Origin: CAINVV01 sp963663675 | GTDB lineage: Bacteria > Bacteroidota > Bacteroidia > Bacteroidales > Prolixibacteraceae | Length of the DNA stretch: 64,000 nt | Direction of reading: 5' to 3' | NCBI GenBank assembly: GCA_963663675.1 | Contig: OY760498.1 | Location: forward strand, 2,356,001-2,420,000 | Part shown: piece after piece, positions 17,178-26,839 of the stretch | Layout of the letters: each line of letters begins with the position of its first letter | How positions within the stretch are numbered: the first letter of the stretch is position 1 | Program-made: the position numbers and the translations under genes | The notes under the pieces: generated by a model | The model's input: the letters and a program-made list of their open reading frames with translations, nothing else | What the model was told of the DNA's origin: nothing | Database searches by the model: none

Positions 17178-18698
17178 ATGAAAAAACTATATTTTACGCT
17201 CGTAACGCTGATTGGACTAATGTCCGTAGCATCAGCGCAATATGTTGACAATGCACTCATATTTTCGCAACAGTATTATGGTTCTACAGCCAGGTTAAAA
17301 GCCATGGGTAATGCCTTTGGTGCCTTAGGTGGAGATTTTGGTGCACTCAGCATTAACCCTGCAGGTATTGGTATCTATCAGAGAGGAGAGGTTTCAACAA
17401 CAATGAGCCTCCTCAATCAGACCAATACCGAAACCTCTTACCAGGGCAACAATTACCAGGATAACAACAATAACTTCAATTTCAAAAATTTCGGTTATGT
17501 TTCTGTAGTTCCGATGCATGAAAACAGTTCAGGTTTAGTATCCCTGAATTTTGCCTTGGGATACAACCGGGTTGCAAATCTGAACAGTTCTTCGTATGTC
17601 AGTGCCGACAACATTCCATATTCACGTATGGATGCGTTTGCACAAAATACAAACGGGATAGTTTATACAAATTTGGTTTCTACAGATACTTATGACCCTT
17701 ATAAACAAGGTATTCCTTGGGAAAGTAAACTGGCATGGGAAAATTACCTGATTGAAGTAACAAATCCCAATTCAGGCGGCGACCAGTACAGTACTTTCCT
17801 TTTTAGTGATGAAACGGTAAAACAACTTGAATCAGTTTCTCATGAAGGATTTATCAACGAATACGTGGCTTCCTTTGGAGCCAATTTCGGTCACAAGTTT
17901 TATGCCGGTATGACTTTGGGAATGCAGGATCTATACTATGATGAAGCAAAAATGTACAGTGAAAGCGGTGCATGGGGGAAATTTGATTATACCAACGCTG
18001 AAAGAACTTCCGGAATCGGGTACAACCTCAAATTTGGTATCATCTTCCGTCCTGTTCCAGTACTGCGGATTGGAGCTGCCATTCATACGCCTACCTATTA
18101 CTATATGAAAGAGAGATACAGCTCAATAATGAGTTCAAATCTGGTTGATGTCTATCCTGAGGCAAACGGAGCTCATTATGAGGAAACTCCGGTTGGAACC
18201 TATGAATATAATTACAACACTCCATTGCGCGCCATTGGCAGTATTGCGTTGCAATTTGCAAAAAAAGGCCTACTATCACTTGATTATGAATATGTTGATT
18301 ATGCCAATATGAAGTACAGGCATGGCAGCGACGGCTACCAGTTTGGGTCGGAAAACGGTAACATCAAGGAAATATACCAATCAACCAGCAATATCAGAGC
18401 AGGTGCAGAATACCGGATTACTGATGCATTCAGTCTCAGGGGTGGAATGGAATTTCTTGGAAACCCATATAAATCAACATCTTTTGGCACTTCCCAACCC
18501 AATGCAAATTACAAATTCAATTCATATAGTGGTGGAATCGGCTATCGGGCAGGAGTATTTTCCGCCGATCTGACTTATAGCCTGGGCGATAAAACAAATT
18601 ATATGTATATGTACCAGGTAGACGGGATTAATGTTGAGCCTGTAAAATACCACACCCGTATGAATGAAATCTTATTTACATTTGCAATAAGGATGTAA
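17178..18698 (+). CDS. OmpP1/FadL-like outer membrane beta-barrel protein
   Basis: About 506 residues from the ATG at 17178, which is directly followed by a signal peptide (MKKLYFTLVTLIGLMSVASA). The mature N-terminus has the FadL-family pattern STARLKAMGNAFGALGGDFGALSINPAGIG, which forms the plug hatch. The remainder is alternating amphipathic strands with aromatic ends, finishing ILFTFAIRM. In Bacteroidota this group is often annotated as hemin receptor or OMPP1/TodX; the usual role is uptake of hydrophobic substrates. An upstream in-frame ATG at 17130 would put 16 extra residues before the signal peptide and is less likely. It converges on cysN with a 7-bp gap. Confidence 0.85.
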   Translation: MKKLYFTLVTLIGLMSVASAQYVDNALIFSQQYYGSTARLKAMGNAFGALGGDFGALSINPAGIGIYQRGEVSTTMSLLNQTNTETSYQGNNYQDNNNNFNFKNFGYVSVVPMHENSSGLVSLNFALGYNRVANLNSSSYVSADNIPYSRMDAFAQNTNGIVYTNLVSTDTYDPYKQGIPWESKLAWENYLIEVTNPNSGGDQYSTFLFSDETVKQLESVSHEGFINEYVASFGANFGHKFYAGMTLGMQDLYYDEAKMYSESGAWGKFDYTNAERTSGIGYNLKFGIIFRPVPVLRIGAAIHTPTYYYMKERYSSIMSSNLVDVYPEANGAHYEETPVGTYEYNYNTPLRAIGSIALQFAKKGLLSLDYEYVDYANMKYRHGSDGYQFGSENGNIKEIYQSTSNIRAGAEYRITDAFSLRGGMEFLGNPYKSTSFGTSQPNANYKFNSYSGGIGYRAGVFSADLTYSLGDKTNYMYMYQVDGINVEPVKYHTRMNEILFTFAIRM

Positions 18699-18705
18699 TC
18701 CGGCA

Positions 18706-20013
18706 TTATTCCTGCTCTTTCAGTATCATCCCGGCTCCTACAACATTATTGGTTGCTTCATCAATAAGAATCAAACTTCCTGTTTCACGGTTTCTGTTGT
18801 AAGAATCGAAAAAGATTGGCTTGGTAGTTTTAATGGATATTTTGGCAATCTCGTTCAGACCAATGGTGGTGTCATCATATATTTCCTCCAGTGTGTTGAT
18901 ATTAACCTTGTAGGCAACATCCGTAACAACACATTTCATTTCGTTTGATGTGTGTTTTAACAGATATTTCCCGCGGTGCTGAAGTGGTTTATTGCTTAAC
19001 CAGCATACCATTAGCTCAATCGCCTGACTTTGAATAGGTTGATTTATTGCATCAACAATCATGGATCCCCGGCTTATATCAATTTCATGAGCAAGCCGGA
19101 GGGTGACAGATTGAGGAGGGAAAGCCCGTTGAAGTGTTTCAGCGCCAAAATCAATGCTTTCGATGGTTGTTTTTTGTCCGCCGGGTAACGCCACTACCTC
19201 CTGTCCTACTTTGAAAATTCCGCCTGCCACCCGGCCTGCGTACCCTCTGTAATCGTGGTATTGGTCAGACTGCGGACGAATCACATATTGAACGGGAAAC
19301 CGTGGGTCTTTAAAATTATGATCACCACCTACCGGAATAGCTTCCATCAGACCTATAAAAGTCATCCCCTTGTACCACGGCATATTTTGGGAGGGATCAA
19401 CAACATTATCTCCCAGTTTCGCACTGATTGGAATAAAATGAACATCATTGTTTCCAAGTTTGCGGGCTACCTCGGTAAAATCTGTCTTAATGGTTTCAAA
19501 AACTTCCCTGGAAAAATCAACCAGGTCCATTTTATTGACACATACCACAACATGAGGAATTTGCAAAAGTGCTGCAATGTAAGCATGTCTGCGGGTCTGC
19601 TCAATGACTCCGTTGCGTGCATCTATTAATATTACGGCCGCATTGGCAGTCGATGCTCCGGTGACCATGTTCCTGGTATACTGAATGTGTCCGGGAGTAT
19701 CTGCAATAATGAACTTTCTTTTCGGAGTGGCAAAATAGCGGTAGGCAACATCGATTGTTATCCCCTGCTCCCGTTCTGCCCTGAGTCCGTCGGTAAGCAA
19801 CGCAAGATTGACTTCTTCCCCACCCCTGCTGATGCTGGCTCTTTCGATGGCTTCCATCTGATCTTCAAAAATGGCCTTACTGTCATACAACAATCGGCCG
19901 ATCAACGTACTTTTTCCATCATCAACACTTCCGGCGGTGGTAAACCTGAGAAGTTCCATATCCAAATATCCTATTTCCTTGCCGGAAGGCTGTGTTTTTG
20001 AAATATCACTCAT
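18706..20013 (-). CDS. cysN: Sulfate adenylyltransferase subunit 1 (GTPase)
   Basis: 435 residues, EF-Tu-like GTPase: G1 GSVDDGKSTLIGRLL (about residue 29), switch EREQGITIDVAYRYF, G3 DTPGHIQYTRNM, G4 NKMDL. Domains II and III follow (GRVAGGIFKVGQEV and the C-terminal barrel). With CysD it makes adenosine 5'-phosphosulfate from sulfate and ATP, with GTP hydrolysis driving the reaction. The length indicates no fused APS kinase. It is downstream of cysD on the same strand, separated by 101 bp that carry a GAGTTAT-type repeat. Confidence 0.95.
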   Translation of the reverse strand: MSDISKTQPSGKEIGYLDMELLRFTTAGSVDDGKSTLIGRLLYDSKAIFEDQMEAIERASISRGGEEVNLALLTDGLRAEREQGITIDVAYRYFATPKRKFIIADTPGHIQYTRNMVTGASTANAAVILIDARNGVIEQTRRHAYIAALLQIPHVVVCVNKMDLVDFSREVFETIKTDFTEVARKLGNNDVHFIPISAKLGDNVVDPSQNMPWYKGMTFIGLMEAIPVGGDHNFKDPRFPVQYVIRPQSDQYHDYRGYAGRVAGGIFKVGQEVVALPGGQKTTIESIDFGAETLQRAFPPQSVTLRLAHEIDISRGSMIVDAINQPIQSQAIELMVCWLSNKPLQHRGKYLLKHTSNEMKCVVTDVAYKVNINTLEEIYDDTTIGLNEIAKISIKTTKPIFFDSYNRNRETGSLILIDEATNNVVGAGMILKEQE

Positions 20014-20093
20014 TCTGCTTCAGTGTCAAATAACTTTATAAATAAATAATAAATTATGATTAAACATCAGCCTGTCATACAACTGCATTACTC

Positions 20094-20116
20094 TCATAAC
20101 TCATAACTCATAATTC
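20094..20116. repeat. GAGTTAT heptamer array between cysD and cysN
   Basis: Three tandem copies, read as TCATAACTCATAACTCATAA on the plus strand. Same family as the arrays at 5442, 40704 and 62030. It overlaps the end of cysD. Confidence 0.75.
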
Positions 20117-21020
20117 AAAAATACCCTTCTTTCTTCCTGTCCTCCATGGCTGCCTCCGATCGTTTATCATCAGCACGTCCGCCACGTTCAGTCACTCGAC
20201 TTGCAGCTACCTCCTGGATAATTTCTTCCAGGGTATTAGCTTCAGAAAGAGCAACCCCGGTACAGGTAATATCACCAATAGTACGGCACCGTATTCTTTT
20301 AACCTCTGCTGTTTCGCCGGGTTTTAACTGCATAAAGGGAGCCGTTGCCAGCCATACCCCGTCCCGGCAAAAAACTTCTCGTTCATGGGTAAAGTAAAGG
20401 CTGGGCATAGGAATATTCTCCATCAGGATATATTGCCATACATCCATTTCAGTCCAGTTGCTGATCGGAAACACCCTGAAATGCTCTCCAATATGTTTCT
20501 TTCCGTTAAAGAGGTTCCACAGTTCCGGACGCTGGTTTTTCGGATCCCACTGGCCAAATTCATCCCTGTGAGAGAAAAACCGCTCCTTGGCCCGTGCTTT
20601 TTCTTCATCACGGCGCCCACCCCCCATGGCACAATCAAATTTCATTTCCTCAATTGCATCCAGCAAGGTGACAGTTTGCAATACATTCCGGCTTGCATTT
20701 ACCCCTTTTTCTTCAACTGCCCTGCCTTTGTCTATTGAGTCCTGTACATATTTGACAATTATTTTTGTACCTGTCTTTTCAGCCAGTTCATCCCGGTAAG
20801 TAAGTGTTTCCTCAAAATTATGTCCGGTATCAATATGCATTAACGGGAAAGGAACTTTAGCCGGGAAAAATGCTTTCCTGGCAAGAAAAAACATGACAAT
20901 CGAATCTTTTCCTCCGGAAAAAAGCATCACAGGATTTTCAAACTGAGCCGCCACTTCGCGAATCACAAAAATCGACTCTGACTCCAGCTCCCGAAGATGG
21001 TTAATGGTATGTAAGTCCAT
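20115..21020 (-). CDS. cysD: Sulfate adenylyltransferase subunit 2
   Basis: 301 residues from the ATG at 21020. An ATP pyrophosphatase PP-loop, LFSGGKDSIVMFFLARKAF, lies near residue 35; then LMHIDTGHNFEETLTYRDEL, GGGRRDEEKARAKERFFSHRDEFGQWDPKNQRPELWN, and the C-terminus GRADDKRSEAAMEDRKKEGYF, all diagnostic of CysD. It catalyses adenylyl transfer to sulfate together with CysN. A TTG at 21083 also opens the frame but is part of the promoter's -7 box, so it is not the start. The gene cluster lacks cysC; the reductase gene cysH is 9 kb away at 30196. Confidence 0.95.
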   Translation of the reverse strand: MDLHTINHLRELESESIFVIREVAAQFENPVMLFSGGKDSIVMFFLARKAFFPAKVPFPLMHIDTGHNFEETLTYRDELAEKTGTKIIVKYVQDSIDKGRAVEEKGVNASRNVLQTVTLLDAIEEMKFDCAMGGGRRDEEKARAKERFFSHRDEFGQWDPKNQRPELWNLFNGKKHIGEHFRVFPISNWTEMDVWQYILMENIPMPSLYFTHEREVFCRDGVWLATAPFMQLKPGETAEVKRIRCRTIGDITCTGVALSEANTLEEIIQEVAASRVTERGGRADDKRSEAAMEDRKKEGYF

Positions 21021-21080
21021 AAAAACAATATCAGATTTTGATTCATTGTTGCCGGTAAGTCCGACAGAATAAATGAGCCA

Positions 21081-21112
21081 CAAAATTAATCAATAAGATG
21101 AGATTTCCGCAA
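21081..21112 (-). promoter_or_regulatory. Promoter of cysD
   Basis: On the minus strand TAATTTTG (plus 21081-21088) matches TAnnTTTG, with TTG (plus 21110-21112) 21 bp upstream. Transcription would start about 55 nt before the cysD ATG. Confidence 0.6.
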
Positions 21113-21376
21113 GATTTGTCTTCCCAATCAAAATTACACGCTACAAACGACCTGCATAAAAATTTGTCAGGCTTTTAGTGACATGGCATACTGTTAACCG
21201 CGATGAATCGCATGAAACGTGCTGTTTCATCCTTAAATCTTCGATCTCTTAAAATGAAAATGTTTAGAAAAACCGGCAGGCCACATTTTACTATTTTATC
21301 CAATGTAATCATCATTTAAAGTCTTTCTGAGTATTCAGCCCGGCAATAAAAATAGTTTAACCGCAGTGTATTTCTT

Positions 21377-21412
21377 TTGAAACATATCTGTAACACCATT
21401 AAAACAATTTTG
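21377..21412 (+). promoter_or_regulatory. Promoter of the TonB receptor gene with Pho-box-like direct repeats
   Basis: Three 7-bp direct repeats at exact 11-bp spacing, TTGAAAC (21377), CTGTAAC (21388) and TTAAAAC (21399), run into a -7-like CAATTTTG at 21405-21412. PhoB/OmpR-family regulators bind 11-bp-periodic direct repeats. The CTGTAAC repeat ends 18 bp before the end of the -7 box, the same distance as in the promoter at 26772-26818. The 260 bp between this and the cysD promoter contains only small inverted repeats around 21199-21232 and no gene. Confidence 0.5.
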
Positions 21413-21439
21413 CACCGTAAATGAACTGATAACCTGCAT

Positions 21440-24394
21440 ATGTATTTATTAAAGGAACTGCGAAAGAGCGACATCATTATCCTCACCACCTTGACAACTT
21501 TAGACAATCCTGAAATCCGGCAATCCCGAAAGAAATACTCAAAAAAGATTTACCTGGGTATATTGTTTGGCATTCTATTTTCTCTGTTAAATTCCAACAC
21601 CATTTTTGCTGCAAATGGGAGTATCGAAGGTACTGTTTTCGATAAAAAATCTAAAGAAACCCTGGTTGGAGCACAGGTAATGCTTGAAGGCACTACCATC
21701 GGTGCAGTAACAAATTTCGACGGTCAATTTATCATAGATAATATAAAACCAGGAACCTACAACATAAGAGTTACATATATATCTTATAATCAGGTATTAA
21801 TTGAAAACGTTGTGATTGCCGCCAACAAACGGAACCAGTTTAAGGTTGAAATGGAAGAAGCGACCATTAGTCTTGGCGATATTACAGTAACTGCAACCAG
21901 GCGTCAGGGGTCTGATGTTTCTGTTATAAATGCCATTAAATCAAGCCTGATTTCCTCCAACGGAATATCCAATCAACAAATTCAAAGGTCCCAGGACAGG
22001 GATGCGTCGGAAGTTGTCAAACGCGTGCCGGGGGTAACCATTGTGGATGACCGCTTTGTTATAGTGAGGGGTCTGGGACAAAGATACAACAGTGTATGGC
22101 TGAACAATGCATCCGCACCAAGTTCGGAAGCAGACAGCAGGGCATTTTCATTCGACATCGTTCCCAGTTCCATGATCGAAAACATGATGATTTACAAAAC
22201 ACCCGCGCCAGAATTACCGGGCGATTTTTCGGGAGGATTCATCAAGTTGAGCACGAAGGATGTTCCGGAGTCCAATTCATATTCATTTTCACTGGGAACA
22301 TCAGTGACACCAGGTACTACATTCAATGATTTTTACAAATACCAGGGTGGAAAACTCGACTGGTTGGGATTTGATGACGGAACCAGGAAATTACCTGTTT
22401 CATTTCCGGCTGATTTAAGAGAGGTCGGAAAAAACGACCAGGTGCTGCTCGGTCGTATGCTGAACAAAAACTGGGTTGCAACTTCAAATACAGCAGTTCC
22501 GGATCTCCGACTGGCTTACAATATGGCCCATCGCTTTCACATAAAAAAAATCATCCTTGGAGAAGTGACCTCAATAAATTATTCAAATCTGAAGTCTTAC
22601 GAACACGTGGAAAATAATAATTATGGCGTTTACCGTTTTGATATTGATCAACCAGGTTATGATTTTGCGTTCCAGGATAAAATTTTTAAAAACTCCGCCA
22701 AATTAGGCATCATGCAGAACTGGAGCGCTTTCCTTGGGAAAGGAAATAAAATAGAGTTCCGTAACCTGTTTAACCATATTGGATATACCAAAACTGCCAT
22801 GAGGGAGGGAACGGAGTTTTATAGCAACTCAAAAATCAAGTCTTATGAATATGGATTCATGAGTAGAAATACCTATATGGGGCAACTTACCGGAACACAT
22901 TCATTGAATGAGAATAAAACAAAAATCGACTGGATTGCCGGTTATTCAAGGGCAAACCGTGATGAACCGGACTTGAAACGCATTAAACTCAATTTGAACG
23001 AAAATACTACCGATCCAAATGATGGAAAATATTATATGGTATTCCCTGTGAACCCGCTGACTGCAAATGCAGGAAGAGTTTATATGAACCTCCTGGAGAA
23101 TGTTTATTCTGCTGCTGCAAACCTGGAACATACATTCAGCATGATGGATATCAATCCGACGTTCAAAGCTGGTATATATACAGAGAAAAAAGTACGTGAT
23201 TTCAGCGCCAGAAAATTGGGATATGTAGTTTCAAACACCGGCATGTACGATACAAGAATTGGATATCTACCTCTGGACCAAATGTTTAATAACGAAAACA
23301 TCAATACAACAACAGGTATAAAACTGGATGAAGAAACCAGCAAATCAGATTCATACTCAGGAAGCAACAATCAATTAGCCGGCTATCTCGCACTTCAGAT
23401 CCCATTCACCAAAAAATTGTCCGTCTATGCAGGAATCAGGGGAGAAAAAAACAAACAACAGATAGAGAGTTATGACAGGTTTCTTCAGCCTATTACAATT
23501 ACCAATGACACCTTCAATATACTACCCTCACTCAACGCTGTTTACATGTTCAACGATGAAAACCTGGTGCGTGTAGCTTACGGTAAATCATTAAACAGAC
23601 CAGAGTTCAGAGAGATAGCTCCTTTCCCATTTTATGATTTTGAAAACAATGCGGTTTATTCGGGGAATCCAAACTTGAAAAATGCCAGCGTAAACAATGC
23701 AGAAATCAGGTATGAAAATTATCCGTCCAAAAACGAAATATTTTCATTGGGGTTGTTTTACAAGAAGTTTCAAAATCCAATTGAGGTAAAATACCTTCAA
23801 ACAGGTAGCGGCCTTGAATATAGTTATCAAAATGCTGACCAGGCAGTAAATTATGGAGTTGAAGCAGAAGTAAGGAAATCTCTGGGTTCTGCGGGTATCT
23901 GGGAAAAATTAAACGTGGTATTGAACGGTGCCCTGATAAAAAGTGAAATCAATTTTGCCAACAAAGTCACAGAAAAAACGCGTCCCATGGCAGGCCAGTC
24001 TCCTTACATTCTTAACGCTGGCATTTTTTACAGCGATGAGGAGAAAAGCCGCCTGATGATAAACCTCTTGTACAACGTCATCGGTAAAAGAATCCAGATT
24101 GTCGGAATTCCCCAGCAAAACTCATGGGAGAATATTCCTGATGTTTATGAAATGCCAAGACATTTGATCGATTTTGTAATCAGTAAAAAAATTGGGAAAT
24201 ACGCCGAACTTAAATTTTCGATAAAGGATCTGCTCAATCAATGTGTTGTTTATAAACAAAAAATCGACACCAATGTTGATATGAGCTACTATACAGGAGG
24301 CAGTTCGAACGTTAAATATTTCAATCGCGATCAGGTACTAAGAAGTTTCCGGCCGGGAAGCAGTTTTTCTCTTGAATTAGGATTTCGGTTCTGA
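21440..24394 (+). CDS. TonB-dependent outer membrane receptor with N-terminal CarboxypepD_reg-like domain
   Basis: 984 residues. A hydrophobic signal segment is at 36-55 (KIYLGILFGILFSLL...IFA), so the first 30 residues may not be translated; a TTG start nearer the signal is possible, though the ATG at 21440 is the only ATG. Next comes a carboxypeptidase-regulatory-like beta sandwich (about 58-140, SIEGTVFDKKSKETLVGAQVMLEG), then a plug domain (about 180-290, DASEVVKRVPGVTIVDDRFVIVRGLGQRY), then the barrel ending RSFRPGSSFSLELGFRF. There is no SusD partner, so it is not a classic glycan importer. It is followed by a lipoprotein gene in the same direction and lies upstream of a PhoBR-like system, whose presumed box is in its promoter. 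Substrate unknown; phosphate- or organophosphate-related uptake is an inference. Confidence 0.9.
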   Translation: MYLLKELRKSDIIILTTLTTLDNPEIRQSRKKYSKKIYLGILFGILFSLLNSNTIFAANGSIEGTVFDKKSKETLVGAQVMLEGTTIGAVTNFDGQFIIDNIKPGTYNIRVTYISYNQVLIENVVIAANKRNQFKVEMEEATISLGDITVTATRRQGSDVSVINAIKSSLISSNGISNQQIQRSQDRDASEVVKRVPGVTIVDDRFVIVRGLGQRYNSVWLNNASAPSSEADSRAFSFDIVPSSMIENMMIYKTPAPELPGDFSGGFIKLSTKDVPESNSYSFSLGTSVTPGTTFNDFYKYQGGKLDWLGFDDGTRKLPVSFPADLREVGKNDQVLLGRMLNKNWVATSNTAVPDLRLAYNMAHRFHIKKIILGEVTSINYSNLKSYEHVENNNYGVYRFDIDQPGYDFAFQDKIFKNSAKLGIMQNWSAFLGKGNKIEFRNLFNHIGYTKTAMREGTEFYSNSKIKSYEYGFMSRNTYMGQLTGTHSLNENKTKIDWIAGYSRANRDEPDLKRIKLNLNENTTDPNDGKYYMVFPVNPLTANAGRVYMNLLENVYSAAANLEHTFSMMDINPTFKAGIYTEKKVRDFSARKLGYVVSNTGMYDTRIGYLPLDQMFNNENINTTTGIKLDEETSKSDSYSGSNNQLAGYLALQIPFTKKLSVYAGIRGEKNKQQIESYDRFLQPITITNDTFNILPSLNAVYMFNDENLVRVAYGKSLNRPEFREIAPFPFYDFENNAVYSGNPNLKNASVNNAEIRYENYPSKNEIFSLGLFYKKFQNPIEVKYLQTGSGLEYSYQNADQAVNYGVEAEVRKSLGSAGIWEKLNVVLNGALIKSEINFANKVTEKTRPMAGQSPYILNAGIFYSDEEKSRLMINLLYNVIGKRIQIVGIPQQNSWENIPDVYEMPRHLIDFVISKKIGKYAELKFSIKDLLNQCVVYKQKIDTNVDMSYYTGGSSNVKYFNRDQVLRSFRPGSSFSLELGFRF

Positions 24395-24487
24395 AAATCA
24401 TTGAACCGAATAATCTATTTTCTATATAATAAAAATGGCAAATCATTATAAATGAAAACTTTAATTAATAACAAAAATTTTATTCCT

Positions 24488-26047
24488 ATGAAACGTTTTA
24501 TCTCTAATCTGATTTTATTGTCTGTACTGCTCCTGGCAGTAGCTACTTCCTGTAAAAAGGAAACTCCCATCGTCAAAGTTGCAGGAGTTACTCTTGACCA
24601 AAAAACTGCAATTGTCAGGATTGGTGCTCCGCTTAAACTCACTGCATCCATAACACCATATGATGCAAATAACAAAACATTAACCTGGTCAACCAAGGAT
24701 GCAACAATTGCTACCGTTGCCGCAGATGGAACTGTTACCGGTGTTGCACAGGGAAGCACCGAAATAACAGTGACTACCATTGACGGTATGTTTACTGATA
24801 AAAGTACTGTTTCTGTATTCCCGTCAGCAGGCTCAACAGTTACGCTTGCAGGAAATATCACCTCAAGTATTACCTTGAAATCCGATATAAATTATATTCT
24901 GGATGGTTGGGTGTATGTAAAATCCGGCGCCATCATTACCATCGAACCCGGAACTGTAATCAAAGGGAAAGTTGATACCAAAGCCTCCCTGGTGATTGAA
25001 AGGGGAGCAAAAATCATGGCAAATGGCACAGCAGCCAAGCCTATTGTTTTCACATCTTCAAAACCTGCCGGATCACGTGCAGCAGGCGACTGGGGAGGTG
25101 TAGTGCTGTGCGGTAATGCGAAAATCAATGTAACAGGCGGTGAAGCTGAAATTGAAGGTGGTTTGGGAGCCAAATATGGTGGCTCTGATGACAACGACAG
25201 TTCTGGTTCTATGCAATATGTGAGGATTGAATTCGCTGGATATGCCTTTATGCCTGATAAAGAGATAAACGGACTGACATTTGGCGGTGTTGGCCGTGGA
25301 ACAGTGATAGATTACATCCAGGTATCCTATGCAAATGACGATTCGTACGAATGGTTTGGCGGTACAGTGAATTGCAAACACCTCATTGCTTTCAGCGGAT
25401 TAGATGATGAATTTGATACTGATTTCGGGTACAGTGGTTTTGTGCAATATCTTGTCGGGTTGCGCGATCCCGCAGTAGCAGACATCTCAAAATCTAACGG
25501 ATTTGAATCTGACAACGATGGAAGCGGTTCCACAAACATACCTACTACCAACCCGAGATTTGCCAATGTAAGTCTTTACGGACCTCTTGCGACACCCACA
25601 ACTGTTATTAACCCATTGTTCCAGGCATCTATGCATATCAGAAGAAAATCAAATCTTGAAGTTTACAATTCAGTTTTTGCAGGTTGGCCAGTTGGCTTGT
25701 TACTAGCTGATCCTAAAGGTAATGGAGGATCAGGTGCCATGGTTAAAGGTTGTATCCTTTCCGGAATGACTGACAACTACGGTGGTAATACTGCTGGAGA
25801 AAAAGGTTTCTTTGAAGATCCAGCAAAAATTAACAGGACTGTCACCCTCAATTCAGATCTTAAGGTGAACAATCCCTTTAACCTGACAGCTCCAAATTTT
25901 CTGCCCCTGACAGGCTCACCGCTCTTGACAGGAGCAGCGATTTCTCTCCCAGCTGGATTGGACCCTACCGATTACATTGGTGCATTTAAGGCTACTGACT
26001 GGACTTCCGGATGGTCAAACTGGACACCTAAAACTACTGCTTACTAG
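24488..26047 (+). CDS. Surface lipoprotein with Big_2 (Ig-like) domain and beta-helix-like C-terminus
   Basis: 519 residues from the ATG at 24488. The lipobox is LAVATSC (Cys about 22). A bacterial Ig-like group 2 domain follows (about 35-110: VTLDQKTAIVRIGAPLKLTASITPYDANNKTLTWSTKDATIATV). The remainder repeats parallel-beta-helix-like elements (GAIITIEPGTVIKGK, SLVIERGAKIMANGTAAKPIVFTS, GDWGGVVLCGNAKIN, EINGLTFGGVGRGTVIDYIQVSYANDDSYEWFGGTVN). This architecture is widespread but uncharacterised in Bacteroidota, commonly beside TonB receptors. It probably sits on the outer membrane as the accessory binding protein of the receptor 94 bp upstream. The in-frame ATG at 24452 gives a poorer signal peptide. 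Confidence 0.82.
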   Translation: MKRFISNLILLSVLLLAVATSCKKETPIVKVAGVTLDQKTAIVRIGAPLKLTASITPYDANNKTLTWSTKDATIATVAADGTVTGVAQGSTEITVTTIDGMFTDKSTVSVFPSAGSTVTLAGNITSSITLKSDINYILDGWVYVKSGAIITIEPGTVIKGKVDTKASLVIERGAKIMANGTAAKPIVFTSSKPAGSRAAGDWGGVVLCGNAKINVTGGEAEIEGGLGAKYGGSDDNDSSGSMQYVRIEFAGYAFMPDKEINGLTFGGVGRGTVIDYIQVSYANDDSYEWFGGTVNCKHLIAFSGLDDEFDTDFGYSGFVQYLVGLRDPAVADISKSNGFESDNDGSGSTNIPTTNPRFANVSLYGPLATPTTVINPLFQASMHIRRKSNLEVYNSVFAGWPVGLLLADPKGNGGSGAMVKGCILSGMTDNYGGNTAGEKGFFEDPAKINRTVTLNSDLKVNNPFNLTAPNFLPLTGSPLLTGAAISLPAGLDPTDYIGAFKATDWTSGWSNWTPKTTAY

Positions 26048-26064
26048 CTATTATTGAGTTCCTG

Positions 26065-26099
26065 AGAAAAGGCCGCTCATTTGAGCTGCCTTTTCTTTT
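26065..26099 (+). terminator. Rho-independent terminator after the TonB receptor/lipoprotein pair
   Basis: AGAAAAGGC pairs with GCCTTTTCT, with an inner GCTC/GAGC stem and a following T run. It closes the receptor-lipoprotein transcription unit. Confidence 0.75.
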
Positions 26100-26281
26100 A
26101 GACAACTCATAACCGAAATTGATCGTATTTTATAAACTATATTTGAGATGGCAAAATTAAAGAATCAATTCAGGGTAAATCAATCAATTACGAATTATTG
26201 GCAAAAAGATCAACCTTTCGTACTTCATGTTAGGTAATCTGGTACTTTCCATTTGAATTTTGAAAAACAAATTTTTTACAT

Positions 26282-26737
26282 ATGAAAAAAAATCTATTGC
26301 TTGTTTGCTTCATTTTCCTGGCCTCACTTGCATTTTCGCAGGAAATTGTGAATGTTGATGGCAAGTATTTCAAAAAAGGTATGCTATATTCTGGCGTACA
26401 CACTGAATATTATAACAACCATCATCCCAAAACAATCCTGAATATTTCGAACGGGGTGCTGGAGGGTACAGTGACAATATTTTTTGAGAATGGAAGGAAA
26501 CAAGAGTTGCGATCATACAAAGACGGCAAAAAAGACGGAATCTGGATTACCTGGGATGAATCGGGCAATAAAACAGCCCAGGCAGAATACAAAGAGAACC
26601 TCAAGCACGGAGATTGGTTTATCTGGTCCAACAACGGTAAGCCATTGTACGAATTGCACTACGAAATGGGAATGAAAACCGGCATATGGAGAATTTATGA
26701 TGACTCCGGCAAAGTTATAAGTGAGAAAAAATATTGA
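26282..26737 (+). CDS. Exported MORN-like repeat protein
   Basis: 151 residues with a signal peptide (MKKNLLLVCFIFLASLAFS). The mature part is a run of MORN-type repeats of about 22 residues: GVLEGTVTIFFENGRKQELRSY, KDGKKDGIWITWDESGN, YKENLKHGDWFIWSNNGK, EMGMKTGIWRIYDDSGK. Databases often label such proteins YwqK-family antitoxins; that label is not supported here because the protein is exported and has no toxin partner. It lies between the lipoprotein and a small exported protein, each with its own signals. Function unknown. Confidence 0.8.
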   Translation: MKKNLLLVCFIFLASLAFSQEIVNVDGKYFKKGMLYSGVHTEYYNNHHPKTILNISNGVLEGTVTIFFENGRKQELRSYKDGKKDGIWITWDESGNKTAQAEYKENLKHGDWFIWSNNGKPLYELHYEMGMKTGIWRIYDDSGKVISEKKY

Positions 26738-26771
26738 TTACACTTTCTTTCGTTACTGTTTATTAATTGCA

Positions 26772-26818
26772 TTGTAATAATCCTGTAATCGATTTGTAAC
26801 AGCGATTGGAGATATTTG
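26772..26818 (+). promoter_or_regulatory. Promoter of the small exported protein with Pho-box-like direct repeats
   Basis: Three repeats TTGTAAT (26772), CTGTAAT (26783) and TTGTAAC (26794) are spaced exactly 11 bp, like the Pho box (two 7-mers with 4-bp gaps). A -7-like GATATTTG follows at 26811-26818. The last repeat ends 18 bp before the end of the -7 box, as in the TonB receptor promoter. Confidence 0.6.
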
Positions 26819-26839
26819 CAGTATACTAAAAAAAACAAA

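Noticed and set aside
26282..26737. YwqK-type antitoxin of a toxin-antitoxin pair
   Set aside because: The protein has a signal peptide and MORN-like repeats, and no toxin gene is nearby.
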